Positions 13,101 through 24,268 of a stretch of DNA of 64,000 nt are shown piece by piece (position 1 is the stretch's first letter; every line of letters begins with the position of its first letter). The notes under the pieces were generated by a model that had not been told where the DNA came from, searched no databases, and worked only from the letters and a program-made list of their open reading frames with translations. The position numbers and the translations under genes are program-made. Source of the DNA: Oxyruncus cristatus. Its lineage: Eukaryota > Chordata > Aves > Passeriformes > Cotingidae. The DNA is taken from positions 63,994 through 127,993 of the forward strand of contig VXAY01001258.1 of NCBI GenBank assembly GCA_013399855.1, written 5' to 3'.

Positions 13101-14500
13101 CAGGGAAGCCTGGTTCTATTTAACAGCCCACTTCTGTGATTCCACCCAGCTGATTTGAACCTACAGAAGCTTTTAGCACATGCAATATCTCCATCTCTAC
13201 TTCAGCCACGAGTGGCTTGGATGCCATGCTAATTCAGGCCACAGCTGAAATGCTTAACTTTGAAATACAGGAACGTAATTAAGAAGAAAGGTTTGGGGAA
13301 GGCTGGGAGCAAGCAAGGAAACTTGCTGTTGTGTTGATACAGATCACAGACAGATTTACCAAGAGGTGCCCTACTTTCAGAGAAACTGCATGTGCTCTTC
13401 TCCTACAACACAACAGCTCTTGTGCTGTGGAGGCTGGTGTTCTGTGATAACAATTCTGACCTTTTATGAATCAAAAATAATTATTTCACAGGTGAAAATA
13501 AACTAGTGTTTCATGTACCAATTAATATTTTTATTCATAGCTCTGATTTTTATTTTCAGTATTTGAGAAAAGAATATGTTAGTATAGAGATGAGTTTTAT
13601 CCCATCTCCTAAGGGTCTAGGCAGATGTCCTAGTCCTTCTGAGTTGGTGGGAATGCCATCATTGACTGCAGTGCAGCAAATGTGTCTGCTACTGGTGAAG
13701 CATCAGAGTGAAACTGGTGGGAAATCTGGCCAGGTCTGTGAACAAACCCAGCAAGTTCCTCCTCTCGTATAAATCTGTAGTCATTAAGCACACAAACAAG
13801 TGTATCCTTCATGCAAATCCCATCACTATTTACCTTTATGTACATATGGACTTTCTACAAGCTTTAATGGAAGAAAACATACAATCCAGGGAGCCAAATA
13901 TCTAAATGCCTTCCAAGTCATCCAGTCAACAGGGACACAAATGCTGGGTGTGCTCATGTTCTCTGTGAAGGAGCAATGCTGGATGGTGATACCAAATAAA
14001 GAGTCAAACTCCTCTCTCAGGAAAATCCTGTTTAAACTTTCTCTCATCACATGTCCTGTTCCACACAACACAAGTAATTCATCATGCTGCAAACCTTACT
14101 TTGCACTACAGTAAGTGTTTCTCAGTCTGTTAAGCTGCAGATTAATTTTCCTCCCATCTCAAATCCATTACAATAATTGCAATGGTTACTTGCCTTCTGT
14201 TACCAAATTTACTGGCTCGACAGGGTAACTAAAATCCATGAGATAGAAAGGTGCTTCCCAGTGGTGAGAGTATCTTCGGCCAGGATTTGGTTAGCACTAG
14301 CACCTCTCCTGCTCACAGCTAATTCATATTCATTCATAAACTTGCTGGGTGATACTAGGTTCCAACAAACAGCTGCAACAGAGAAACTTTGGGAGGACCT
14401 GCGTGAACCCGCTGCCTGGAGCCAGACGTGGTGCCACAGAGAGAGCCAGATGGACCAGGCGTTTACATGCTGAGCAAAGGTATCACAGCCTGAAGACAAC
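7127..14500. other. Seven kilobases of unique DNA, no gene recognised
   Basis: No repeat or known coding domain is recognised. The longest frames are on the minus strand at 10166-10549 (127 codons) and 9756-10106 (116 codons), and on the plus strand at 11806-12168 (120 codons). None has a signal peptide plus domain pattern, a conserved motif or paired splice sites that I can defend. The stretch is typical of avian intergenic or intronic DNA. Confidence 0.6.
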
Positions 14501-14562
14501 ATGGAGTTTTGCTTGTTTGGAAGAATCATAACCTCAAGTCTTCTGGAAAAGACTCAAAAAAG

Positions 14563-14630
14563 ACCTAAGGCAGACCCAGGAGATAAGGCAGACCTGGGAA
14601 CTAAGGCAGACCTGGGAACTAAGGCAGACT
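14563..14630 (+). repeat. 18-bp tandem repeat, about four units
   Basis: The unit 'aaggcagacctgggaact' recurs with period 18; the aaggcaga core starts at 14567, 14585, 14603 and 14621. Because 18 is a multiple of three, the overlapping plus-strand frame 14501-14875 shows a hexapeptide repeat of the GTKADL type. I take this as a minisatellite, not a protein repeat, since the frame has no other coding feature. Confidence 0.85.
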
Positions 14631-15010
14631 TTGCTTGGTGTGAGGTGGGGCGGTATTTTTCCTCTTCAAAGGGCTGTCTGGCACCACACTTGTCAAGTGA
14701 CCACCGCCACTCTGCATCATCAGGAGGACTTTGGCACATGCAGATGGAGAGCCCAGCTCCACTCTGGAAACTTTCCTGTACTGCAAACCCTCTGCACTGT
14801 GATTGCAGGCAGAGTTCTGTTACTTCCTTCCCCTTCCCCCACCACCAACCTCACACTATGGCTGAAACAGAATAATTACTTTTATGAAGGCTTTTGTAGA
14901 AAGATCACTCAGAAGAACAGAAGCTCTGTTATCACCAGAGAATTGCAGCTTTCTGCCAGAGGAACAAGAAAATGACTGTGATTGTACCTTACAGTTCACC
15001 TTAGACAAAC

Positions 15011-15037
15011 ACAAGGAACACAAGGAACCCAAGGACA
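15011..15037. repeat. 9-bp tandem repeat, three units
   Basis: The unit 'acaaggaac' occurs twice exactly and then once diverged. It lies inside the 167-codon minus-strand frame 14856-15359, where it makes a Leu/Ser/Cys run. That frame is otherwise unrecognised and is not called as a gene. Confidence 0.7.
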
Positions 15038-16100
15038 CGGACAGCACAGAAAGCAGACACACCAGTGAGCGACACAAAGCCACCAGCCACTTTATTTTCC
15101 CTTTTACCTGACCTAAATCTTTCCCTTTTATATCTCTTGCTCTGGTCTCATAAGGAAAATAAATGCTGGATTTCCAGATAGCCTCTCTTGCACAATGACT
15201 ATATTTAAGCCTGAAAAAGATTTTTGTCTGACTGCAAAATTTCAAGACATGTTTTGCATTAAAAATAAGACAAAGGCAGCCAAAGGTTTGCAGCTTTTCA
15301 GAAGCACAATTCTCCATGGTGCCCACCCAAGGCAGGAAAGGACAGCTTTCTACTTGCAAACTCCAAGACAGCTTTGCAGAACTTAGGGAGTCCTCACAGG
15401 ATGCATTTCAACTAGGAGGAGTCAGTCATCAGCAATAAACTTAACCCCAGATAAACAGCAGATGGAAAAATCAGAATAACGATTCCAAAATGCAATAAAG
15501 CAGTACCTTCTCTCTGAAGTGGAAGGAAAAGATATTGTGGATGGATGAATGCCCTGATTGCAGAAATGAGTCTGTCCAGACTTAAAACTGTCTGTCCAGA
15601 AAAAGTTTTACAAGTTAGTATTACTTACAGAGAAGATACTCACAAAATGAGCTTCATCCTTCTCTCCCTCACTGAAGGTGTGAGTTGGGCCTCTCCAGAG
15701 AACACACCACAGAAATCTGACCTTGCGGCTTTGAATGGCCTCCAGCAAAGCCCAGCTCCCTCTGCCAGCCTAAAAAGGGATCGAAGACAGTCTGGCCTTC
15801 CAAATCCAGATTAACTTATGTAACCTTATGGAGTGGAAGCCTATAAAAGCTCCTTCTGGGGATGCTTAATCCATTCTGATAGGTGTCTCACATGCCTGCA
15901 ATAATGACAGGATCTCAAGAAATTCCATTATTATACAGTGAGAGCTTTATTTTATTGGTTTTTATTAGCCTAGTCTAAGTGCAGGTACTCCCTCAGGGAC
16001 CTCTGTCAATGATCAGGTTCTATTCAGCACCAAAATGTATTCTTATACAGTGAGAGTAGGATCCCAATAAACTGTCACACCATTTCTATGTACTAAGAAC
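15038..16100. other. Unique non-coding DNA, no gene recognised
   Basis: Nothing identifiable is seen apart from a 14-base direct repeat, ttatacagtgagag, at 15931-15944 and 16043-16056. It could be a trace of an old local duplication. Confidence 0.5.
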
Positions 16101-16770
16101 ATACTGCTGGTATTTAAGATTGGTTTAATAATATCTTAATTTTTTTACAGCTACTATAGCAGTGTGTTTACAGATGCAGAATCGAGCCTCTGCTCTAATT
16201 ATTAATTAACACTGTTGCTACTGATGTGTCTCATACACTAATTGAGTTTTAAAGGCTACAGTGCTTCCTTGCAGATGTAGTGGCCCTATTAATCAGCAAA
16301 ACAAATAATGCAACACACTTATTAACAAGATTTGAAAAATCTTTTTGGATGATAGACGGAAGTCAAGCATTAAAAATACTCACTTGAAATTTCTTTTTTC
16401 TAATGCTTAGTGTTCTTTGTCTGTAGGTATCGAATTACCTGTAAAGCTGATTCCGAGGTAAAAATAAATATAAAATTAATGCTAAATAAATGATTGCTTC
16501 CTTGTTGCTTGTGCATCATATAATTAATACCATGATGTGATCTTACATATTAAGGAAATAAGAATTTGCCATCAGCAGGCTGAAAGAAATTTGTTTATTA
16601 GTTTACTGTGATTCAATTTATGAGAATGTGCATCAGTGATCTTTGCAAAAGAACTTAAATTGGAAATGAATATCACAATCTATTTACCACACCACTAAAC
16701 CCAGTCTGCTACAGTTCATTTCAACTACACCTGCTACTTAATTTTCCAGTAAGAGAAAAACTTTGAATTA
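16100..16770. other. A+T-rich block resembling a conserved non-coding element
   Basis: The block has many homeodomain-type cores (for example ctaattattaattaac near 16195 and tataattaatacc near 16520), little simple repeat and no mobile-element similarity. This texture is typical of vertebrate conserved non-coding elements around developmental genes. The call is an inference from texture only. A 31-nt exon-like segment inside it is listed separately. Confidence 0.35.
16427..16457 (+). other. Candidate 31-nt microexon
   Basis: A pyrimidine tract with a branch-point-like tctaat leads to ctgtag at 16421-16426. The segment ends in GAG followed by gtaaaa at 16458. After the first base the codons read YRITCKADSE, and the next frame is also open. 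It may be chance: such short intervals are often open, and the donor is not a perfect gtaagt. Confidence 0.12.
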
Positions 16771-18059
16771 ATACAATAAGGAGCAGTTAGAAAGTAAGCC
16801 CAGTAGACTAGTGTTTTAATCAGGGTGCTCCTTTTGTGCCCTTAAGAAATGCTGCTTGGAGCTGGTTGGGGCTGTGTGTGGTTTTCACATCAGAGCTCCA
16901 GTTCAGCCACCCTGCATTGCGATTGCCATTTTCAAAGCCCAAAGTCACCGCGCCTTTGACTGGAAGATCTAAAATCCATACCCAGCAAGCTGATTCAGAA
17001 GAGATATTTCCACACTTGGGACCATCCGTGCTCCTGCCCCAAAGCAAGGGCAAAAAGACCGGCCCAGCTTTTTCCCTCTATGGAATCTCTGGACATTTAA
17101 ACTGTGGAGCAGCCTCATGTGCACCTAGAGAAATCAACTGAGGAAGAAGACAAGACAGTGTAACAGCCTCAAGTCCTAATCCCTACATTTAAGCAAGAGT
17201 CAGGGCAGTCCTAAAGGTCTTGGAGTCTCTGGAAACTGCATTATTTGTGAGCTTTTCCCAAGGACATACACCACATCCGCCACCTTCGTTACTCGGTGGG
17301 CAAGGGGTCCCTTTTCGCTGGCTGACTAGGGATGAGGAATGACTAGGGTCCATGTACTATGATAACATTGTCAGCGAATTCAGGATAGCAGCCCCTCCTG
17401 CCAAAAGGTGGGGAAAAAACCTTGCCGGGTCCACCTGGCTTAACTCAGGTCTCCAAACGGCGCTCTGAGCAAACCCCATGGCTCAGTCCAGATTTATGAG
17501 CACTTCCAGTTAGTCAGAAAGGTTAAACTCCTCACCCTGAACTGCAGCCCACAACGAAGTGCAAAGCCAAGGTACTTATCCTTGACATTTAATAGGACAG
17601 GACAGCAGGAAGAATGCAGGATAACTGGGAGAAAGGCTGAGCCCAGTGCCTGTGAACTTGCCATGAGCAGCTGCCACTATGAACTGCTGCTGGGAGCATC
17701 CCAGCTTCCAGAAGGGTCAGCAGGAGCCAGCAAAGGCAAAGCATTCTGGCACCTGGCCCCAGTACCCAGGTACCTGGGGAGCAGCCGGCCAGATGAAGCT
17801 GCACACACAGAACACACTTCACATTGGAGAGGAACGAGAATATCGTAAGGAATAACAAAGGACTGCTTTGGATGTCTCTGACAATTGTTCATGGCTGCTT
17901 CACTGGAGACTCTTCTATCCAAATATACCCATGAAAACAACAATAAGCCCCTAACTGGGCTAGAACTGAGAGGTTTTTCCTCAGAATAATCACGACACTC
18001 ACGAGCAGCCCCCTGCCTCTCTCTTCCCACTATTCAGTCATTTCTGTGCTGCACTGTGG
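16771..18059. other. Unique DNA with a slightly CpG-richer stretch
   Basis: No gene is recognised. About 17270-17470 has more CpG than its surroundings (tccgcc, ttcgtt, ctcggt, aacggcgc). Overlapping frames on both strands (17589-17858 and 17677-18030 minus, 17582-17848 plus) are unrecognised and probably random. Confidence 0.5.
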
Positions 18060-18330
18060 GGCCAAGTTTTACTCTTGATTTAGTGTAGTTCCTTAACAGT
18101 AAGCTTGATAAAAATGTAAATATAGCTCTTCCTGATGTAATATGTTTATCCTGATTAAAGAACAGACTGCAGTGAAACACTGTAGTCTCCTTCATAAAGC
18201 CTTTTTCATTTTAACACAATGTCTAATTAATAGGGTTCTTTTAACATGATTACCCTTCGTGTAATATTTCAAGAGATTCTGAAAAATTAATTCTTTTACA
18301 GGTTATACTCAGAGCATTATAATTTTTCAT
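18060..18330. other. A+T-rich block resembling a conserved non-coding element
   Basis: The block lacks any repeat and has several homeodomain-type cores (tctaattaatagg near 18222 and a second near 18287). Like the block at 16100-16770, it looks like constrained non-coding DNA, but this needs a cross-species alignment. Confidence 0.3.
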
Positions 18331-18512
18331 TAAAGATATTTTGCAGGGTCAACTTCTGACCCTGTATTCTGCAAAAAATGGAAGGCATTAACTACTGCAG
18401 AGTTATCACAGATCTATCACGTCAAGAAAACACGGTATTGCAAAGCCTCAGTGGGAGCTTTGCCCTCTGGCTACTCAGACTGCCTCTGACACAACGATTT
18501 CTTTTCCTCTAG

Positions 18513-18743
18513 AAACACCGATTTGTCAAAGTTGAAGCAGCTCTCCCAAATGAAGAGGTTTCAGGTGATTCTCCAGACCTGGAAGAACGTTGGAAAAAAA
18601 TTTAGGAATGACCAGAATGTTCACTCTGATGCCTTTGGGATGAGACATCTCAAAGGGAGGTTTGCATAAAACTGCTTTTCATTTTGAAATTGCATTTGAT
18701 GTCTGTTTCCAAAAAGGTGAAATACAAAATGAAAAAGAATAAA
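18513..18743 (+). other. Candidate 3'-terminal exon with stop and poly(A) signal
   Basis: A strong acceptor (tttcttttcctctag, ending at 18512) is followed by 30 open codons ending in TAG at 18603-18605. The frame begins KHRFVKVEAAL, continues through a Glu/Asp-rich middle and ends DLEERWKKI. A canonical AATAAA lies at 18738-18743, followed by a T/G-rich stretch near 18745-18755. Acceptor, short frame, stop and nearby poly(A) signal together fit a compact last exon. I recognise no family, and a chance pseudo-exon is possible because a 30-codon run alone is weak evidence. A CR1 tail begins about 130 bases downstream, which would fit just beyond a gene end. Confidence 0.22.
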
Positions 18744-18873
18744 GATTGTATTTTGAAGATACCAAAAAAATATTTTGAATATATCAGAAGTAAATATTTT
18801 CACTGGCCACCTGATATTTCCCCCCCTCTCTGCTAATGTATGAAGACTATCAGATCGCATTTTATCTCAAGTG

Positions 18874-19017
18874 GGAATACCCTGGAAGTGTTCAAGCCAG
18901 GCTGGACAGGGCTTGGAGCAACCTGGTCTAGTGGAAGGTGTCCCTGCCCATGGCAGAGGATGGAATGAGATGGTCTTTGGGGTCCCTTCCAACCTAAACC
19001 ATTCTGTGATTCTATGG
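18874..19017 (+). mobile_element. CR1 LINE 3'-end fragment
   Basis: This is a clear CR1 tail: 'cctggaagtgttcaagccag', then 'ggtctagtggaaggtgtc' and the terminal 'attctgtgattctatgg'. It is 5'-truncated to about 144 bases. It is the same general type as the pieces at 24081-24268 and 63372-63602. The plus-strand frame 18871-19365 reads through it and is therefore not a host gene. Confidence 0.95.
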
Positions 19018-20259
19018 TATCCTTACAGGAAGGGATGGATTGTTTCCCCTTTGGTCTGTCCTCCATCCTGTGAAAAAAGGGATTTTCAGGGGGTACCTGT
19101 GTGTAAAGGTATGTTGTCAGCACTCCTCCTGAGTGTCCTGTGTGTCCTCCTGCCAACACAGCCAGACACTTCAGAGGGCCAGGCTCCACTGGGGATGGAG
19201 CAGCTCCGTGGTCCATGTGATGAGCTGTGCCGATGCTTTACCACGTCAGAGAGGAAGGAAAGCCCTTTGCCAGGGCCCATTTCTTCCCCACTTTCTGCAT
19301 GGGCTTATGAGTTGGACCGTTACGTTACTATTCCTGCACTTAAATTGTTCCCTGCTGGCTTGTGAAAGTATGATTAATATTCTTCAGGAATCTGTTATTA
19401 ATTCTTCATTACAGAGTAGTCGCACAAAAGGCAAGGGGAATATTATATCTGGCTTGTTGCACCTCACCAACCATTTCAATAAATATCTTAAAGAACAGAG
19501 AGTGTGCAGAGAATGAAGAGTACCAGGGACTGCTTGCATACCATGCACTGCAAAATAGATCACCAATCTGTCTGATTTAATAAAAAAATAGTACAGAGCA
19601 GAGTTAAATCATAGAGTTGGATGTTGAAAGTATAGTGTTGTGAATGTGCCTTAATATATTCAACACTGAGATGGATATGTATTATATATGTTATTTATTT
19701 TAGCTGCACAAAGGCAAAAAGGTGGCTTTTATATGCTATATTGTTCTAATAAATATCGTGGTTCCAAAGCTAAATTATGAACGGCATTAAAAATGAAGTG
19801 CACCCAAAACACACAACCTGTACATAAAGTATATCCTATGGGGGAAAAAAAAGAGCTAAAAGAATTCACCAGTGAATAAATACAGCACAGCATAATTACA
19901 GGCTCCTGTGTTTTTCAGCCAGGGTACAATCATACAGTTTACTCAAAAGTCTTCTAATAGCCTCTGGGTACACACTGCATTTAGAAGAAAACTTTCTATT
20001 GTGAGCTCTCCCCCCTCCCTGCCTGGCCCTCCACGCTCTTTAAATGTACTTTTGGGAAAAAGTCTGCAGTTGAAAGGGGATGGAGCAGATTCGGGGAGAA
20101 ATAATTGGCTTTTTGAAGTTCTAATTTTGACCATTCTCCCTTTCTCAGATCCTCCAAAGTCCAAATTCCACTGATGCTTGTAGCTATTTTTCAGTTGACT
20201 CTAACTGACCTTGGACCATATATTTTTTTGCTAGATCTCAGTTTTATTTATTATCTTTT
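19018..20259. other. Unique non-coding DNA, no gene recognised
   Basis: No repeat or coding domain is seen. The frames at 19133-19516 (127 codons) and 19908-20174 (88 codons) show nothing recognisable. Confidence 0.55.
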
Positions 20260-20420
20260 CCTGGCTATTAAAAATAGGGGAAATATTAGTAATTTATTTA
20301 TTTTAAGCTGCCACCTTACTATTTTTAGTTAAGACAATTTTGCAAATCAGTCCTTTTAAAGATACTGCACTACCATGGTAATGCAAATATGTCAGATCAC
20401 ACATATTTAGTGCCACATGG
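20260..20420. other. A+T-rich block with palindrome and octamer
   Basis: A 10-bp palindrome taccatggta (20371-20380) directly abuts an ATGCAAAT octamer (20381-20388), in DNA rich in TAAT-type cores and lacking repeats. The octamer is the classic POU-factor site. The block looks like a regulatory element; this is inference. Confidence 0.35.
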
Positions 20421-20640
20421 GCCCACTTCCCCCCCGTTATCTATCTCCTGGCAACATGGAAATAGTAGGGATGGAAAGAGCCAATTTTGCAAAGTCTCAA
20501 TTGTTATTCCCAACTTTCTGGGAGGAATACTTCTGAAGTAATATGACATTATAAATGGACTAAATAACACTGTGTGTTAGTGCCACCTGATTAAGGCTTC
20601 AGCTAGACCACCAAATCAGATGTTAATATTTTCTCTGCAG

Positions 20641-20682
20641 GTCACAGATACTTACAAACCCACTGTTAGTTTTGTGGGATAT
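20641..20682 (+). other. Candidate 42-nt in-frame microexon
   Basis: The acceptor ttttctctgcag ends at 20640 and is preceded by a branch-point-like tgttaat. The donor is a perfect gtaagt at 20683. The 42 bases between are 14 whole codons, VTDTYKPTVSFVGY, so inclusion would not shift frame. One other frame is also open; the third has a stop. I cannot name a host gene. Short frame-preserving exons of this size are typical of neuronal adhesion and cytoskeletal genes, but that is analogy only. Confidence 0.2.
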
Positions 20683-23600
20683 GTAAGTATTTATCTATAG
20701 TACTTCGACTCTTCGAGACTTCTACGACACAGTAAAAAATTGTATTGGAAATCCAGTCAGAGAGATCTTTTATAGAGATTATTGACTTTAAAAGGATCCA
20801 AATACAGTATCTTAAATCCATTGATACAAATGGATTTGCCTTTTTATTCCTTTGATCAATGAGAATTTGGTATTTTTTGAGGGAGTTAAGCTTTCCAAGG
20901 CTCTCCAAAGGCAAAAATAAAAGAAGCTGCTACAGGTTATGTTTGTGGAAGCACCAACTGGTGACAATGATAAAATGTGACTGATTTCCTAAAGCATGAA
21001 ATCAAAGCTCGCTTTGTTCAGAGCATTAGCACATTTTCTTTTGACTGTGTATTTATTAGGGAAGGTACACTTTAAAAACAAGAAGAGATAGAATAAAGCT
21101 ATTGGGATTGAGATCATGAGGGTACTGAATCAAAATCAGGTTCACCCAGTTAACCACTAGCAGGGGTTTGTATTAAGATACATTTTAAAGCAGTCTTGGG
21201 ATCCAAAAATAACCTGCTGAGATATGAATCTGAATCAGCTCAAGAATCCTGTTATATTTTATGAATGCAGGTAGACTGGCTAATCCCAGGTACAGGACTG
21301 GCTATAGCACCAGCCTCAGAGTGAAAAAGGATAAAACCAGTTTGCTCCCCCAACAGAATTTCCACGTGCTGAAATGGATTACAGACGACACACATTCTAA
21401 TGAAAAGTGCTGCAGATGAACACTCCTGAGAACACAATGAGGTGAGAACTTGTTCTCCAAGCCCCACTCTCCAAACCTCTCTTCCTCTCAGTGCCTTGGC
21501 ACTCCAAAGAGCTCTCAATCACTCCTTTTGTTAAGTACTTGCTGTCTCGTCTCCCTCCTGCTCATCGTTTACCAGCCTCAGCTCCTCTTTGTTCCCTTAT
21601 AGTGGATTAAACTTAATTTCCCTCCTGCTCAACAGCCGACCACATCTCAAACACGCCCTACAGCCTTTGCCCTCCTTGCAGTGGGAACCTTGCAAGTACA
21701 AGAGCTGTGTTAAGAGGAGGAGTATCACTGAAGTGTTTATTGATGCACAATTCCCAGTGCCCAGGGAAGCAGCACGGCCAGGATGAACCAGGACAAGGTG
21801 AAAGGGTCCTTCAAGAAGTAACAAGACACCCTGGCTTTTGATTCCAGGCTCTTCCCACCATATTGATTTGCCATGGAAGGTAAAAGTTCAGGATTAAACT
21901 GCTCAAACATGAAAGATAGGCAGGGACCACTTCAGAGCATGAAAGTGGTCTTGGTCTGTGTTTTATGTAATTTTAAACAAATCTTTAATCCTTGTGAACA
22001 TATATGAAAACTGCTACAGCTTCACATCTCAAAGGTGAGGTTCATGTCACCCCACTTGAGCTATCTACAGGTTATGCTTCTTTTTAAAACCATTTTGGGA
22101 TGAGATGAATCATTATTCAGAAAATAGCTCTTTATCTTTCCAGAAACCACGCAGGAAACAACTGCCACATGATTAGAGTCAATTGAAATGGAATCTTTCA
22201 CAGACAGATGAACAAATTGTACAGACTAGGAAGATTCAATGGAATATTTTGCCTAATTCTCAACTGAAACATATTAATTGTCTATTATTTGCAAACTACT
22301 GAATTGTTTAAACATAGTTAAACAACAGAATGTAGTTAGAGAGGCAACTTCTATTTTACTTTTGAAACACTAGTGTCAATTTGGTAAATTTTGGAGAAGT
22401 CAGATATAACTTTTTCCTAAACATATAGACACACCTTTAATACCATTCTTGCTCACAGGATGCATGATTCACATGAAGACTTTCTTTTGTAATCAGTAAC
22501 CAGTTCAGTCTTAAATGACTGATCTTTTTCACATCACAAAATAATCTGTTCACATTCAATGTAACATCCAAACCTGGCAGAGAAAAAATTGAGGAAATGT
22601 AGTTACAGCTGACATGAAAATATAAAAGACATCCAACAATATAAAATAAGCCATAGAGCTTTGATAAAAGAGTGTGGTGAACACAATTCAGAAATATTCA
22701 TTCATCAGATAGGCCTGGAGAAGACTGCAGTGACATTCTGAATTTGGATTAACTGCACAGGTTTTGATCTGTCTCTGGAAAGACCAAAGTATTTCTACTT
22801 CATCCAGGATATATACTAGACAGGGTTTTTATACAATTCAAGTGAGCACATAGTATAGAGAAAGAATAAGAAAATTCCAGTTCAAAAATCAAATCCAAAT
22901 AGATAGGGGGACTGTGGAAATTTGGATTCATATTGCATAGTCTGGCCCTGAAAAGATGTAACTTACAGATTCAAAGCAACTCCAGCTACAGCTAATCAAC
23001 AGGAACATGCTGAATTGTTACTTCACTCAGATTGAATTAACAGTCTTCCTTTACAAAAAGTCCCTGAGTCTGCTCTTGAAGGAACAACATCACACCCAGT
23101 GTTCCTCATGAGCTGATATAAACACACCACAGATGTCTGGTGAAGATAACCCCACTATCTGCAGGGCACTGTATTCAGTACTTGTCATCCTAATATTGAT
23201 TATTGGTTGGATTACAGATGCAGACGATGGATGTAGGTGAATGAGAGATTCCCACAACATGCCAAAACGGAATTAGCTTTCTCATAAAATCTAAATAATT
23301 AAAAAAGAAAACATTTAACCACTAGGTTAAACATTAAGATGCCTTGACGGCTTTTAACACAAAGATTTACCACGTATTTATGCCAATCAAACAGACACAA
23401 GCATAGATGAGTTCTGGACAAGTTACAATCTCTTACGAAAAGATCTCAGAGCCACTGCAGACACCTCAGTAACTCACCCAGCAGCAGTCAGAGCAGCAAA
23501 CCAGACTGCAGGCTCTGTGCCTCAGGAGCTCCTACAGGAAACGTCTATTAAATGTTGGCATTTCATGGTCTTAAAAGACACATTGAGGTGTGGTCACTCT

Positions 23601-24080
23601 CACTTTGAAAAGGTCATACTAGAAAGCAAAGATGCCTCAAAGAAAGGCAAAACAATGGGCACAGACAGGAGAGAGGGTGTTCCCATGGAAAAATGACCTT
23701 TGGATGAGAGGAGCATGATGTGAGCATACTGGGCTGCACTCCCAGGGGCCGGACTGCAGGTGTCCTGTTCCACTGGCAGTGCAGTCACAGAGAGACAAAG
23801 CACTACATGTGACCATGGCAGTGCAAGGAAAAACTCCTTCCAGCTATCCACAGTGCCTTTTTCCTGAGAACAGCCTAGCACATGCCTGACAATGACATTT
23901 CAACTTTCCGAGAACCCTATATATCAGCTTCACAGTATTTTGCACAGACCCTTACAATTCCATATTAGGGAACATGTTTGAAGGGATCTGCTCTTCTCCT
24001 CAGTTTTGGGGACACAACCCGAAACACAGAAGAAATTCTCTGTAGAAGCTGAGAAAGATGCCTTTGATCATAGGCTAAAT
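20683..24080. other. Unique non-coding DNA, no gene recognised
   Basis: No mobile element or recognisable coding exon is seen over about 3.4 kb. The longest frame is on the minus strand at 23600-23881 (93 codons) and has no identifiable motif. Confidence 0.6.
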
Positions 24081-24268
24081 CACAGGATGGTGTGGGTTGG
24101 AAGGAAACTTAAAAGCTCATCTTGTTCTAACCCCTCTGCCATGGGCAGGGACACCTTCAACTAGACCAGGTTGCTCCAAGCCCTGTCCAACCTGGCCTTG
24201 GACACTTCCAGGGATGGGGCAGCCACAGCTTCTCTGGGCAACCTGTGCCAGAGCCTCACCACCCTCAA
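24081..24268 (-). mobile_element. CR1 LINE 3'-end fragment
   Basis: The plus strand shows the reverse complement of the CR1 tail: 'gtgtgggttggaagg', then 'ctagaccaggttgctcc', 'acacttccagggatgg' and 'gagcctcaccaccctcaa'. The terminal octamer repeat is degraded. About 190 bases are retained. It is antisense to the related copies at 18874-19017 and 63372-63602. Confidence 0.95.

Noticed and set aside
14856..15359. 167-codon minus-strand frame
   Set aside because: The Leu/Ser/Cys run comes from a 9-bp tandem repeat; nothing else in it looks like a protein family.
18871..19365. 164-codon plus-strand frame
   Set aside because: Its first third is translated CR1 3'-end sequence.
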